A stretch of 34,495 nucleotides of DNA from IMG/VR virus record IMGVR_UViG_3300009159_002684, positions 1 through 34,495 of that record; one strand, given 5' to 3'. Below are positions 22,020 to 30,143 of this stretch, piece by piece (the first letter of the stretch is position 1; every line of letters starts with the position of its first letter). This stretch comes from a virus. The notes below the pieces were generated by a model. The model was not told where the DNA came from. It ran no database searches and saw only the letters and a program-made list of their open reading frames with translations. A program made the position numbers and the translations under genes.

Positions 22020-22712
22020 TTAATCCTTTTTGTCGCCGGTTAGGTTTAACAGACTTAGGAAAATGTTAATAAAGTCCAGGTACAGTGTAATTGCACCCAT
22101 AATCTCTGCACCATCGTCTGCATTACTGTCGTATAACATTTCGCGTATTTGCTGAGTGTCATAGGCGGTCAATCCCAAGAAGATAACAATGGCCACAGCA
22201 CTGATCACCATTTGCATTACGCTACTGCCAATAAAGATGTTAATAACGCTGGCAATGATGATGGCAACGAGCCCAATGAACATAAACTTTCCAAGGCTGT
22301 CAAGGCTACGTTTAGTAAAGTAGCCATAGACGCTCATAATACCAAATAGGATACCGGCACCCATAAATGCACTAACAATACTGCCCATTGTGTATAGTGC
22401 AAAGATTGTGGCAAAACTTAACCCCATCAATCCTGCAAATGCGTGTAAGGTTAACACCTTGCCACCTTTAGAAATTCCCGAACTAAGCAAGTACGGAACA
22501 GCAAAAATAAACGCCAGTGGTGCAAGAATCACAATCCATTTTGTCCAGCCGGTAAAGAATAATTGCAGTAGAGCAGGACTGGTGCCCACTAGGTAACTAA
22601 CAATCATACTGTTAATTACAGCGGCCGCCATATGTCCGTATACACGGCCCATTGCTTGATTGATCTGATCTGCAGATCGGTATGTGATAGTGTCAATTGT
22701 ATCTGTAAACAT
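22020..22712 (-). CDS. Bax inhibitor-1/YccA-family membrane protein
   Basis: This 230-aa integral membrane protein has about seven hydrophobic segments and the family C-terminal block LTAYDTQQIREMLY. The N-terminus (DTITYRSADQINQAMGRVYG) fits bacterial YccA/YbhL-type members. Bacterial members are linked to membrane-protease (FtsH) control or ion leak; a phage copy might counter host membrane quality control or death. AAGGAG lies 6 bp before the ATG. It follows folE by 9 bp. Confidence 0.9.
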   Translation of the reverse strand: MFTDTIDTITYRSADQINQAMGRVYGHMAAAVINSMIVSYLVGTSPALLQLFFTGWTKWIVILAPLAFIFAVPYLLSSGISKGGKVLTLHAFAGLMGLSFATIFALYTMGSIVSAFMGAGILFGIMSVYGYFTKRSLDSLGKFMFIGLVAIIIASVINIFIGSSVMQMVISAVAIVIFLGLTAYDTQQIREMLYDSNADDGAEIMGAITLYLDFINIFLSLLNLTGDKKD

Positions 22713-22721
22713 TGTATCTCC

Positions 22722-23465
22722 TTATCTTGGTGCAAAATCTTGTTGCAGTTTAATGTTATCAAAAAACTCTTTCTTTGTACTTTGGTCTGTGTTGAACGCA
22801 CCTTTAAGTACAGTAGTCTGAGTCAGCGAACTATGTGCCATAATGCCACGATTCTCACAGCATCCGTGTACTGCTTGAACATAAACGCCTACGTCTCGAG
22901 CATCTGTGGCCTTCATAATTTCTCGAGCTATATCATTACACAATTCTTCCTGGAGGGTACCTCGACGAGCACACCATTGTGCAATACGTGTATATTTGGA
23001 AAGTCCTATGAGCTTCTCAGCCGCGATAATACCAATATAAGCAACCCCAGTAACGGGTTGATGATGATGACTACACATACTGCGAAGTTCACTACGAACC
23101 ACAAGCATACCTTCATACCTATCTGTAGTATCGTTTGGAAACGCTGTTGCATCCGGCCTTGGTTCATATCTGCCTGCCATTATTTCATTAAAGTACATTT
23201 TAGCCAGTCGGCGTGCTGTGCCTTTTGAATTGGGATCGTTTTTGCGATCAATTAATAGTGCATCTAGTACACCTTCGAATGCTTCTGCGGCTTCGTTGAT
23301 AAGTTTTTCTTTATCGCCGTCCCACAGGTACTCACTGATGTTGTCTCCGGCCCAAAATCTTTTGCCGTCACGTGTCATTTTAGCGCGAATATACCCGCCT
23401 AGATAGCCTTCTTCATATCCACCATCGCCTGCCATTGCGTCCAGGCCTGTTTCTTTATTTGTCAA
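22722..23465 (-). CDS. folE: GTP cyclohydrolase I FolE
   Basis: This enzyme opens GTP to dihydroneopterin triphosphate, the first step to 7-deazaguanine (and folate). The 247-aa protein has MCSHHHQPVTG (zinc ligands C131 and H134), EKLIGLSKYTRI (GTP/cluster block), ARRGTLQEEL and VHGCCENRG (His200 and third zinc ligand C202). All core residues are present. The start is TTG at 23465, with GGAG 10 bp upstream; an ATG at residue 11 would drop a charged extension. It is preceded by a strong promoter and followed by the BI-1 gene. Confidence 0.95.
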   Translation of the reverse strand: MTNKETGLDAMAGDGGYEEGYLGGYIRAKMTRDGKRFWAGDNISEYLWDGDKEKLINEAAEAFEGVLDALLIDRKNDPNSKGTARRLAKMYFNEIMAGRYEPRPDATAFPNDTTDRYEGMLVVRSELRSMCSHHHQPVTGVAYIGIIAAEKLIGLSKYTRIAQWCARRGTLQEELCNDIAREIMKATDARDVGVYVQAVHGCCENRGIMAHSSLTQTTVLKGAFNTDQSTKKEFFDNIKLQQDFAPR

Positions 23466-23504
23466 TTGTATGTTTCTCCGAGTTATTGTCGAGGATGACA
23501 GCTT

Positions 23505-23533
23505 ATTGTAATGTATTTAGAATCTTTAGTCAA
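23505..23533 (-). promoter_or_regulatory. Promoter of folE (TTGACT-17-TACAAT)
   Basis: TTGACT (23528-23533) overlaps the galE stop codon. A 17-bp spacer and TACAAT (23505-23510) follow on the minus strand, 40 bp before the folE start. The spacer contains TTCTAAATACATT, also found before the clamp gene. Confidence 0.8.
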
Positions 23534-24521
23534 CTAGTAATGGAAGGTTTTTTTGCCAATTCCACGTTGTATTAACTATATTTCTAATGTCACTATTTCT
23601 AGGCCGCCATTGTGTTTCACTTTGGAATAGATCGCTATTGGCAACCAAAATGTCTGGATCTCCAATGCGTCTATCTTTAACTTCATAGTTGATCTTCTCT
23701 CCAACTACTTCTTCACAGGTTTGCATAATGGTCTGGTTACTGTGACCGTGTCCTGTGCCTAAATTGTATGCACCGAATTGCCCTGGCTCAAATCGATCTG
23801 CTAAACATACTGCCTCTAGGTGTGCGTGGGCAATGTCAATTACGTGTAGATAGTCTCGTATGCAGGTACCGTCGGGCGTGTTGTAGTCGTTGCCATATAA
23901 ATGAAAATTTCTTTTATTTTGGTAAGCACTTAACACCCTAGGGATCATATGAGTGTCATCGACTACGTGCCCTAAAATACCATCAGGGTCGCATCCACAG
24001 GCATTAAAATATCGTAGTGCAATACCTTTGAATCCGTGTGCGCTACAATGACCTTGAATAATCTTTTCACAAAACAGTTTACTCCAACCGTAAGGGCTGA
24101 TTGGATTTTGTGTGCTAGATTCTGTGATGTTATCAGCATCAGCTGGAATGCCATATGTAGCGGCACTGCTACTAAAAATGATTTTGCCAGACCACCCGCC
24201 TAGGTTGTGCAGATCTTCTAGCATTGAGTTGGTCTTGCCACTGTTGTTGTCGTAGTAAGTGTATGGGTCGCTAAGACTTGGTCCAACCAGACTAGTGCCG
24301 GCGCAGTGAATAATAGCGTCGGGTTGGTGTATATTTGCCGCTCCAACAGTTATACCATCAACAAAGTCATTGACTAACAGCTCATCTAGATAATAAGCAG
24401 ACTGCAAAACTGTTTGACTTTTGTCAATGCCAACAACATAGTATCCAGCATCCTTAAAGACCTTGGCAGTATGCCCGCCAATGAATCCCATTGCACCAGT
24501 GATGATCACAGTCTTATTCAT
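23526..24521 (-). CDS. galE: UDP-glucose 4-epimerase-like GalE
   Basis: This 331-aa extended SDR has a Rossmann motif TGAMGFIGG (8-16), SSSAATYG (117-124), and Y144-x3-K148 (YGWSK), plus family stretches LRYFNACGCDPDG and RDYLHVIDIAHAH. These match GalE, which interconverts UDP-glucose and UDP-galactose, or a near relative acting on another UDP-sugar. The length fits GalE (about 338). It is coupled by ATGA to the small basic gene upstream and followed by folE's promoter. It may feed the GT-B glycosyltransferase two genes upstream. Confidence 0.92.
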   Translation of the reverse strand: MNKTVIITGAMGFIGGHTAKVFKDAGYYVVGIDKSQTVLQSAYYLDELLVNDFVDGITVGAANIHQPDAIIHCAGTSLVGPSLSDPYTYYDNNSGKTNSMLEDLHNLGGWSGKIIFSSSAATYGIPADADNITESSTQNPISPYGWSKLFCEKIIQGHCSAHGFKGIALRYFNACGCDPDGILGHVVDDTHMIPRVLSAYQNKRNFHLYGNDYNTPDGTCIRDYLHVIDIAHAHLEAVCLADRFEPGQFGAYNLGTGHGHSNQTIMQTCEEVVGEKINYEVKDRRIGDPDILVANSDLFQSETQWRPRNSDIRNIVNTTWNWQKNLPLLVD

Positions 24522-24712
24522 TTTTGCTTTTTTCTTTTGGGCTTTTCAACGGGTTGGATAGCAACACTGGCAATGGCTTCTCTTACATCACGTAGCAATG
24601 CTTCATCATCCCACTCTAGTTTAGTAGTTCCATCAGAAAAAGTAGTAACTGTCAAGTGACTACCTTTAACCACGCCACTGGGATCTTGTTCTTTCTTTTT
24701 ACGTGTTGCCAT
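24518..24712 (-). CDS. Small basic conserved phage protein
   Basis: This 64-aa protein has Lys-rich ends and a central globular stretch (HLTVTTFSDGTTKLEWDDEA then LLRDVREAIASV) that I recall in small phage hypothetical proteins. AAAGGAA precedes the ATG. It may be coupled to galE (ATGA, 24518-24521). No function is known. Confidence 0.7.
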   Translation of the reverse strand: MATRKKKEQDPSGVVKGSHLTVTTFSDGTTKLEWDDEALLRDVREAIASVAIQPVEKPKRKKQK

Positions 24713-24723
24713 TTTAATTCCTT

Positions 24724-25899
24724 TTAATATTTAGATTCACTAGTGTGTTTACGATAATCTGTGCCCATACGCAACCATTGTGCGCCTTTATCTTCCATAA
24801 TGTCAATGATGCGATCTATGGTGCCATCGTTATAGTTACTGATCTCGCCTAACCTTGGATGTGGTGCTTCTAACAATGTATCCAATTTGTTCAACGCATC
24901 CTCTATGCTCCAGGGCACATAGAGCCTTGTATGGTCATTTGAAAAAGTCTCAGGAAAAGACCTATAAGCAGGGTATAGAACATTACATCCCAAAGCATCC
25001 GCTTCACTGACAGTGTTTGAAACCCAGTCTTGTAAAGCACAATTAAACACGACACGGCTATCGTTAACAATGTTATAGTAGTCATTCTTTTCCAAATCCT
25101 CGTGTAACTTTAATCGGCCCACTGCCTGCATACTACGAGTACGTTGCATATAACTGTCGTTGTTAGACTTTAGCTTTGCACCACTGCACACAGCAAACTC
25201 TACTGTGCTAACAGGATTACGTTCGAAGTAAGCATCTATTAGATCCATATAGAAGTCTGGTTGCTTCTCTTGGTCCCAACGTGCGCTAAACACCACACGC
25301 TTCTTACGTTCACTAAATGGTTTAATAATAGGCACACGACTTTGTACCTCTGCCTTGCCAAATGCAAGACCTGAAATATTGTAGATAGGAGCCTTCCAAC
25401 CTGCAATCTTCATATGCGCCACCATTTCCTCATTGGTGGCCAGTACGCCAGTGGCAAAGCTATCAACCATCTTTTCGTAAAGACTCATCCACTCACTCAT
25501 ACCCCATACGTGTACAAAATCGTCCGGGTCAATGGTCTGTGCTAGACAACGTACAAAGATCTGTGGCCTTAGGTGTGTGGGAGTTTGATCCATAATGTAT
25601 GGCAAACTTTCGATGCCTGGTTGGAACATATCCTCAAAGTAGACTACATCGCTGGCAGTTACTTCTCCGGCCTTCATCATACGCACCAGGTTCATAAGCT
25701 GGCTCATACCAAAGTATGTGCGTCCGTGTGCATCTAACACTTGCCCTGTGACAATAGCTTGATCGTTGCTGAGTGTTTCGCCTGGGACAATAACATAGTC
25801 AATGCCTCTACGTTCAAACACTGCACGATTCCACTCTTGTAACTGTAGTGTATATCTTGCCTTGTAGGGCTCTAGGCCCATATAAAATAGTTTTCTCAT
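24724..25899 (-). CDS. GT-B fold glycosyltransferase
   Basis: This 391-aa protein has N- and C-terminal Rossmann-like halves. The C-terminal half has VVFSARWDQEKQPDFYMDL (sugar-nucleotide-binding type, as in family 1/4-like transferases) and SNTVSEADALGCNVLYP, the E-x-(D/A)-LG acceptor/donor block. It probably transfers a sugar from a nucleotide donor to phage DNA, a virion or host surface polymer; the acceptor cannot be read. The N-terminus (MRKLFYMGLEPYKARYT) fits phage relatives I recall. It sits next to galE, with one small gene between them. Confidence 0.8.
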   Translation of the reverse strand: MRKLFYMGLEPYKARYTLQLQEWNRAVFERRGIDYVIVPGETLSNDQAIVTGQVLDAHGRTYFGMSQLMNLVRMMKAGEVTASDVVYFEDMFQPGIESLPYIMDQTPTHLRPQIFVRCLAQTIDPDDFVHVWGMSEWMSLYEKMVDSFATGVLATNEEMVAHMKIAGWKAPIYNISGLAFGKAEVQSRVPIIKPFSERKKRVVFSARWDQEKQPDFYMDLIDAYFERNPVSTVEFAVCSGAKLKSNNDSYMQRTRSMQAVGRLKLHEDLEKNDYYNIVNDSRVVFNCALQDWVSNTVSEADALGCNVLYPAYRSFPETFSNDHTRLYVPWSIEDALNKLDTLLEAPHPRLGEISNYNDGTIDRIIDIMEDKGAQWLRMGTDYRKHTSESKY

Positions 25900-25900
25900 T

Positions 25901-26311
25901 TTAAACTGTCTTAATAGAATTCAGTATGCGCTTGGCAGTTTCGGCGTCTAATGTTGGAATTGGAGCAACCTTTAATTGCTCTTGATGCCAACTGTAGCTG
26001 TCGTTGTGCCACCCCTTGGCGGAATCGTACTTTATTGATTTATCACTGTAGGCTAACCTGTCCAGTGACTCTTCGAGTTTACGTGTACGACGATTTAAAT
26101 GGTTGACATCATCAACTAACCTTCGCAAGGGCCCTTTTGATGCGCCTTCGGCAAATTTGTCGGGTTCGGGTTTAGTTAAGATAACCACCATCAATAGACT
26201 GCGTAGTGCATCAACAATTCTAGGATCATTGCTAGTTAATGCTGTATCAAACATATCAATGAATCGATCCAAGTCAAAATCTGACTGATCCTTGACCCGT
26301 AACCCACTCAT
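25901..26311 (-). CDS. Conserved helical phage protein
   Basis: This 136-aa, mostly helical protein (FIDMFDTALTSNDPRIVDAL, then VDDVNHLNRRTRKLEESLDR coiled coil) has a C-terminal segment ETAKRILNSIKTV. Similar proteins occur in T4-like phages from memory. The start overlaps the upstream stop as TAATG. The function is unknown. Confidence 0.75.
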   Translation of the reverse strand: MSGLRVKDQSDFDLDRFIDMFDTALTSNDPRIVDALRSLLMVVILTKPEPDKFAEGASKGPLRRLVDDVNHLNRRTRKLEESLDRLAYSDKSIKYDSAKGWHNDSYSWHQEQLKVAPIPTLDAETAKRILNSIKTV

Positions 26312-26541
26312 TACGCTCTCCTAGTTTGGCGGATAATATAGCCCCAGTTGTCACGTGGCCACTTGCCACGCTTAGTACGGGCCAAGTCGCCCCAGGGACC
26401 ACGATCGTTGTATAGATCGGCTTCGTTAAAGGGGTAACCCTGTTTAACACAAAACTCTTTGTACTCTTCCAAGTCCTCGAGGATACGATTAACTTCTGGC
26501 TTCATACGCAGATATTTTTTGAGCCAATTTGGTTGTGCCAT
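26311..26541 (-). CDS. Small basic phage protein
   Basis: This 76-aa protein is rich in Lys, Arg, Trp and Tyr (QPNWLKKYLRMKPEVNRI, then GPWGDLARTKRGKWPRDNWG). Possible nucleic-acid-binding character is inferred only from composition. It is coupled to the next gene by TAATG. Confidence 0.68.
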   Translation of the reverse strand: MAQPNWLKKYLRMKPEVNRILEDLEEYKEFCVKQGYPFNEADLYNDRGPWGDLARTKRGKWPRDNWGYIIRQTRRA

Positions 26542-26551
26542 TTTTTATTCC

Positions 26552-27007
26552 TTAGATAGCAATGGATTGATACGGGCGAGAAACTTCATATTCGATGAGG
26601 CAGCCGTTCTCACCATCTTCGGCTACCTCAATCCACACTGCACGACCGGGATACCGATCAGCAATTTGTAGATACAGGTCATCGGCGATCATCTCGCAGG
26701 ATTTAAAATCTAACGACAAAACACCTTGTGCGCTACTATACAGTTGTTCAAGCCACCGTTTGAATTGAATAAACTCCACATCTCTGTCGTTGTGGAAAAC
26801 GTCAATCCAAACCCTGAAATGAAAAATATGGCGATGAGGATAGCCAAGAAACGATACATCATAATTATCTCCGGTTGCTAGTGCTGGGTCGGTTGCGGCA
26901 GCAGGGTATTTGTGGATTCCTTCTTTGCGGAATGTGATCCAGATTTTACGTTTTGCATCCTGTTTGATTCTATCAACAGTTGCTCTTTGTTCTTGAGTTA
27001 GTGCCAC
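26552..27007 (-). CDS. T-fold (QueD-like) phage protein
   Basis: This 151-aa protein looks like a diverged member of the tunnelling-fold family that includes QueD, FolE and QueF. YPHRHIFHFRVWIDV (57-70, with H58 and H60) resembles the HGHsy zinc-binding strand. EFIQFKRWLEQLY resembles the DF-xxLK helix. SCEMIADDLYLQI (103-115) resembles the PTxENLA helix, and WIEVAEDGENG the late beta strand with a Glu. A catalytic Cys-His pair is not obvious. It could act on a pterin or deazapurine beside dpdA, or be an inactive paralogue. The start is GTG at 27007. Confidence 0.65.
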   Translation of the reverse strand: MALTQEQRATVDRIKQDAKRKIWITFRKEGIHKYPAAATDPALATGDNYDVSFLGYPHRHIFHFRVWIDVFHNDRDVEFIQFKRWLEQLYSSAQGVLSLDFKSCEMIADDLYLQIADRYPGRAVWIEVAEDGENGCLIEYEVSRPYQSIAI

Positions 27008-27336
27008 GCTTTTAGCCTTTCTAATGTTACGATTTCTTCTAAGGTTGTACCAAAACTGCCGCCCTCGGGGATGACATACAATGTGTTATTAACACGATCG
27101 GTTTTCTCATCATAGATATGTGTTTCAATAACACTACCACCTTGTGCGGCATACAGATTAAAAGTCATTGAGTGACTTCTAATTTCGCCACTGCTCGAGA
27201 CTGTCCTATTACGTCCACGTTTAGTAGCGGACAGTAGGTTACCAATGGCATTACCGTCGGACTCGTCACGCTCCAACATCCTGTTTGGGTAGCTGGACAC
27301 CCACTGTAAAAGTTTGAATAGATATTTCTGTATCAT
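26998..27336 (-). CDS. Hypothetical phage protein
   Basis: This 112-aa protein has a basic N-terminus (MIQKYLFKLLQWVSSYPNRM) and a strand-rich body (SHSMTFNLYAAQGGSVIETH, then LYVIPEGGSFGTTLEE). It begins within an ATGA overlap of the preceding gene and ends in a 10-bp overlap with the T-fold gene. No function is recognised. An internal ATG at residue 20 is a possible shorter start. Confidence 0.68.
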   Translation of the reverse strand: MIQKYLFKLLQWVSSYPNRMLERDESDGNAIGNLLSATKRGRNRTVSSSGEIRSHSMTFNLYAAQGGSVIETHIYDEKTDRVNNTLYVIPEGGSFGTTLEEIVTLERLKAWH

Positions 27337-27884
27337 TTAACTATTTGGTCTTGTGTGTATTTAGACCAGTCTGTAAAGTTGCGGCGGGCTTTTAAATCAT
27401 TTAGACTATGGCACCAGACGCCGGGATTGGTGGCCTTAAAGTCTTTGTCGTCTAGCTTGATTGTAGCATTATATCCTAGTAGTTGTAAATAGGGCAATTT
27501 CACCGAAATCATTGGAATGAAGTTGTGATGCTCGCACAGGCCACCTTCAAGCAGACCTTCTACACAAGAAACATCAATGTCTAGAGTACAGAAGTATCCC
27601 TTTTCTAAAAAGTAAGTGACCATTGATTCCCAGGGCTGCCACCTACCAGAATCATTGGTATCTAATTTAGGAAAACTCATATTAGCGCCAAAGTAAATGT
27701 GCTCAATGTGTTTAGATTTATCTTCGTAAGAATTGAAGTCATCCAACCAATCTTGTATTTCGTTAAAAGGTTGTACACCAACCACAAATAGAGTTTTCTT
27801 TCCATATGCAGGTGTGTGCTCTACTTCTGTGCCAGTAAAAAATGTAACAGCATTGGTTACACCAGTTTCATAGTCTCTATTCAT
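27333..27884 (-). CDS. Conserved phage protein near dpdA
   Basis: This 183-aa protein has TGTEVEHTPAYGKKTLFVVG (17-36), IEHIYFGANMSFP and LLEGGLCEHHNFIPMISVKL. It resembles a cyanophage hypothetical protein I recall. The CEHH segment echoes zinc-binding loops but no complete site is visible. It lies between the T-fold gene and dpdA, a position that suggests a possible role in the modified-base system. This is inference from context only. Confidence 0.75.
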   Translation of the reverse strand: MNRDYETGVTNAVTFFTGTEVEHTPAYGKKTLFVVGVQPFNEIQDWLDDFNSYEDKSKHIEHIYFGANMSFPKLDTNDSGRWQPWESMVTYFLEKGYFCTLDIDVSCVEGLLEGGLCEHHNFIPMISVKLPYLQLLGYNATIKLDDKDFKATNPGVWCHSLNDLKARRNFTDWSKYTQDQIVK

Positions 27885-27885
27885 T

Positions 27886-28092
27886 TCAGCGATCGTCCTC
27901 TAAATCGACACGTTGATTTTCTTCGTATTGTTCTCTTCGAAGCCTACTAAGTTCATCCAATACTGCTAGTTTTTGTTTTTTAAGATTGTGTAATTGTGTG
28001 TCGGTAAACTTACCGGTACGTTCAAGAGTATCAACTTCGTTGTCTAGTCTTGTGTGTTCTTTTTCCAAATGTTTAATGCGTCCTTCAATCAT
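27886..28092 (-). CDS. DUF465/YdcH-like small coiled-coil protein
   Basis: This 68-aa, almost wholly helical protein is highly charged with heptad-like Leu and Glu spacing (RIKHLEKEHTRLDNEVDTLE). It resembles the YdcH/DUF465 family of small coiled-coil proteins. It lies directly after dpdA with no gap and before the conserved protein at 27333. Function is unknown. Confidence 0.7.
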   Translation of the reverse strand: MIEGRIKHLEKEHTRLDNEVDTLERTGKFTDTQLHNLKKQKLAVLDELSRLRREQYEENQRVDLEDDR

Positions 28093-29619
28093 TTATACCT
28101 CCAGTTGGTTAAGTTTATCTTCGTCTAACACAGGCTCCTCGTAGGCCACGTATTCAAACAATGCGTTAAACATAGTATTGGCATTTACAGTTTTCTTACC
28201 TTTAAAGCCACGAGTGCCTACAATTTCCATCCAATACTTACTATAGTGTTCAATGATAGCCTCTGAACTGGCACGGTCTGGTGCGGCAAAGATAGCTTCT
28301 ACAATGTCTTTGAACTTTTCTCCGCCCGGCCCACTGTAGCGCATCATTGCAGGGTACTCGCCTAGGTCATATTGACGATTGGCACGTTGTACTGCTTCTA
28401 GGTGTGTCCAAACATTATGACCCATTAACAGTGCATAACTAAAACTATCCCAACTAGTCTTGCCTTCCTTGCCAATCTTATTTAGGTCGCCGGGCTTGTA
28501 GATACAAATATCTTTAAGGGTCAATTTCTTACTAATTGGGCTTTCATCAAACACAGGCCAATGACCTTCTGCAATGGTAGCAGGACCATAAGGTCTAGTG
28601 TCGGTGCTAAACTTCTTATCGTCGATGCTGGGCGCCATACGATAAGACCACTTCTCGTTGTGTGTTAAATCTATTTGGTGATAGACTTGCCCGTTCGCAG
28701 TCGCCAAAAACGGACTAGCACAATCAAAGCTAATAGTAAAAGAAGGATTGACATATTTTCTCACTGCTCGTTGAATATCGGTTAGTAGCACAGCCCACTC
28801 TAATTTGCTAGTACCCAAGAAGTGCATCCAATCGTGCAGGCCCTCTTGTAGCAAGTTGTCGTAACGTAGTGCTACCAAGCGTTTTAATACCAAGTGTACG
28901 TCACACATATTTTGGCCACCCATTGCCCAACCATCAAAGTGTGTATCTGGGTACACAGTTGGGTCGCAGAACTCTTTCATCTCTTGATACCAAGCCTCTG
29001 CACTGCCGTGGTTGTCACCTTGCAGTACATTTAGGAACTTGGCTCCGCCATTGTTCTTGCCCTTGCGGTTAGCCATAAAGTAATTGTTATTAAACTTAGT
29101 AGCATCCACAGCTTCTTCTAGTGTGGTAATCTGGCAAGCCACACTAGCTTTCTTATCGTGGATGACCCAGGTTGGAATATCTAGAATCATTCCATAGTCT
29201 GCAATACCATCTAACCATTTAAGCACAGCATCACGTTTCTTTTGTGCCTTGGGACAACCTGAATTGGCCTTCCAGTCGCCTTCCCACAGGCCCTTGGCAA
29301 TTTGGAACCCACCAGAGTCGCCCAGTATAAAAGTTCCTGGCTCTCGATTACGAACCATATCTTCACTCCAGTCTTGTTTAGCAAGATCAAGATTGGCGTG
29401 TCCCCCGGAGTACAAACTCCATTTGTATGGAAATAATCCTTTAGAACTATTAAGCCAATTGAGTTGTTCCATATCAGTGATACCCTGCGGTAACCTAGTT
29501 GGGTCGACATAATTCTCGTTGCGTTGTTTGCCTATGAATGTAGCATAAAATCCGCTAATAGCAGGCAGGAACACAGCATAGTCTGATTGTTTGGCTGTTA
29601 GATTGTCTTGTTCAGTCAT
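28093..29619 (-). CDS. dpdA: DpdA-like DNA guanine transglycosylase (TGT family)
   Basis: This 508-aa member of the tRNA-guanine transglycosylase superfamily has the base-recognition motif GDSGGFQ (100-106), VLQG (198-200 region), WAMGG (230-234) and the nucleophile motif SFDCASPF (D298). It lacks the CxCxxC zinc site of bacterial tRNA TGT, which fits phage DpdA proteins. Known DpdA enzymes replace guanine in DNA with preQ0 or a related 7-deazaguanine. With FolE, QueD and QueE also present, DNA modification is the best reading. It is coupled at its start (8-bp overlap) to a small gene. Confidence 0.9.
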   Translation of the reverse strand: MTEQDNLTAKQSDYAVFLPAISGFYATFIGKQRNENYVDPTRLPQGITDMEQLNWLNSSKGLFPYKWSLYSGGHANLDLAKQDWSEDMVRNREPGTFILGDSGGFQIAKGLWEGDWKANSGCPKAQKKRDAVLKWLDGIADYGMILDIPTWVIHDKKASVACQITTLEEAVDATKFNNNYFMANRKGKNNGGAKFLNVLQGDNHGSAEAWYQEMKEFCDPTVYPDTHFDGWAMGGQNMCDVHLVLKRLVALRYDNLLQEGLHDWMHFLGTSKLEWAVLLTDIQRAVRKYVNPSFTISFDCASPFLATANGQVYHQIDLTHNEKWSYRMAPSIDDKKFSTDTRPYGPATIAEGHWPVFDESPISKKLTLKDICIYKPGDLNKIGKEGKTSWDSFSYALLMGHNVWTHLEAVQRANRQYDLGEYPAMMRYSGPGGEKFKDIVEAIFAAPDRASSEAIIEHYSKYWMEIVGTRGFKGKKTVNANTMFNALFEYVAYEEPVLDEDKLNQLEV

Positions 29620-29803
29620 TTTTATTTAATAGCACCCAGGTTTTTAATTCAGGCGGTAGTTCGTTTTCGATTTCTTTACAGCGTTCTTTTAATTGAAGAA
29701 TTGTGGTGTGTAAGTGCCCAGTGCTAGTCGGGCGCACACGTTCTCGAAGAATGGCTATCTCTTGTTGCAAAACTTGCCACCTAGTTAACGGATCAATCAG
29801 CAT
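29612..29803 (-). CDS. Small helical phage protein
   Basis: This 63-aa, helical, charged protein has LTRWQVLQQEIAILRERV and LQLKERCKEIENEL. It overlaps dpdA's start by 8 bp and the preceding gene's end by 11 bp, so all three are co-translated. No domain is recognised. Confidence 0.65.
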   Translation of the reverse strand: MLIDPLTRWQVLQQEIAILRERVRPTSTGHLHTTILQLKERCKEIENELPPELKTWVLLNKND

Positions 29804-30143
29804 TGCCAGCTTCTTTGGTCAGTATGTCTATAATTTGGAACTGCTCGTAGGCCTGTCTAAGACCTGGGTGCCTTTCCATACGTGCCTTGAGAGCACTTTC
29901 TTCATTCATCTTATTAAACGCCCAGTCAATGGCACTTTGTGCCACGCCAGATAATCCTATACTTGGCGAAGACATATTAAGTTGCATCCAATTGTTACCA
30001 TCAAATACTTCCATTTTTTGCATAGAAGTATTATAACGCATATTGCCTACGCCTTGAGCACCTGAGTACCCATTGACATAGGTACTAGCACTACTCCCGC
30101 CTATGGTAATATACGGAGAAGATGAATGGATTGAGTCTATCAT
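29793..30143 (-). CDS. Small phage protein with tail-fibre-like motif
   Basis: This 116-aa protein starts at ATG 30143, overlapping the clamp stop as ATGA (an upstream ATG at 30173 lies inside the clamp gene). The first part has Ser/Gly/Tyr-rich beta sequence and GNMRYNTSMQKMEVFDGNNW, typical of phage tail-fibre or short structural repeats. The second half is helical (AIDWAFNKMNEESALKARME). A virion role is plausible; its location in a replication block is odd. Confidence 0.72.
   Translation of the reverse strand: MIDSIHSSSPYITIGGSSASTYVNGYSGAQGVGNMRYNTSMQKMEVFDGNNWMQLNMSSPSIGLSGVAQSAIDWAFNKMNEESALKARMERHPGLRQAYEQFQIIDILTKEAGNAD

Noticed and set aside
22632-23228. 198-codon rightward open frame opposite folE
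   Set aside because: It runs through the FolE active-site coding sequence on the other strand and reads as Cys/Ile-rich nonsense.
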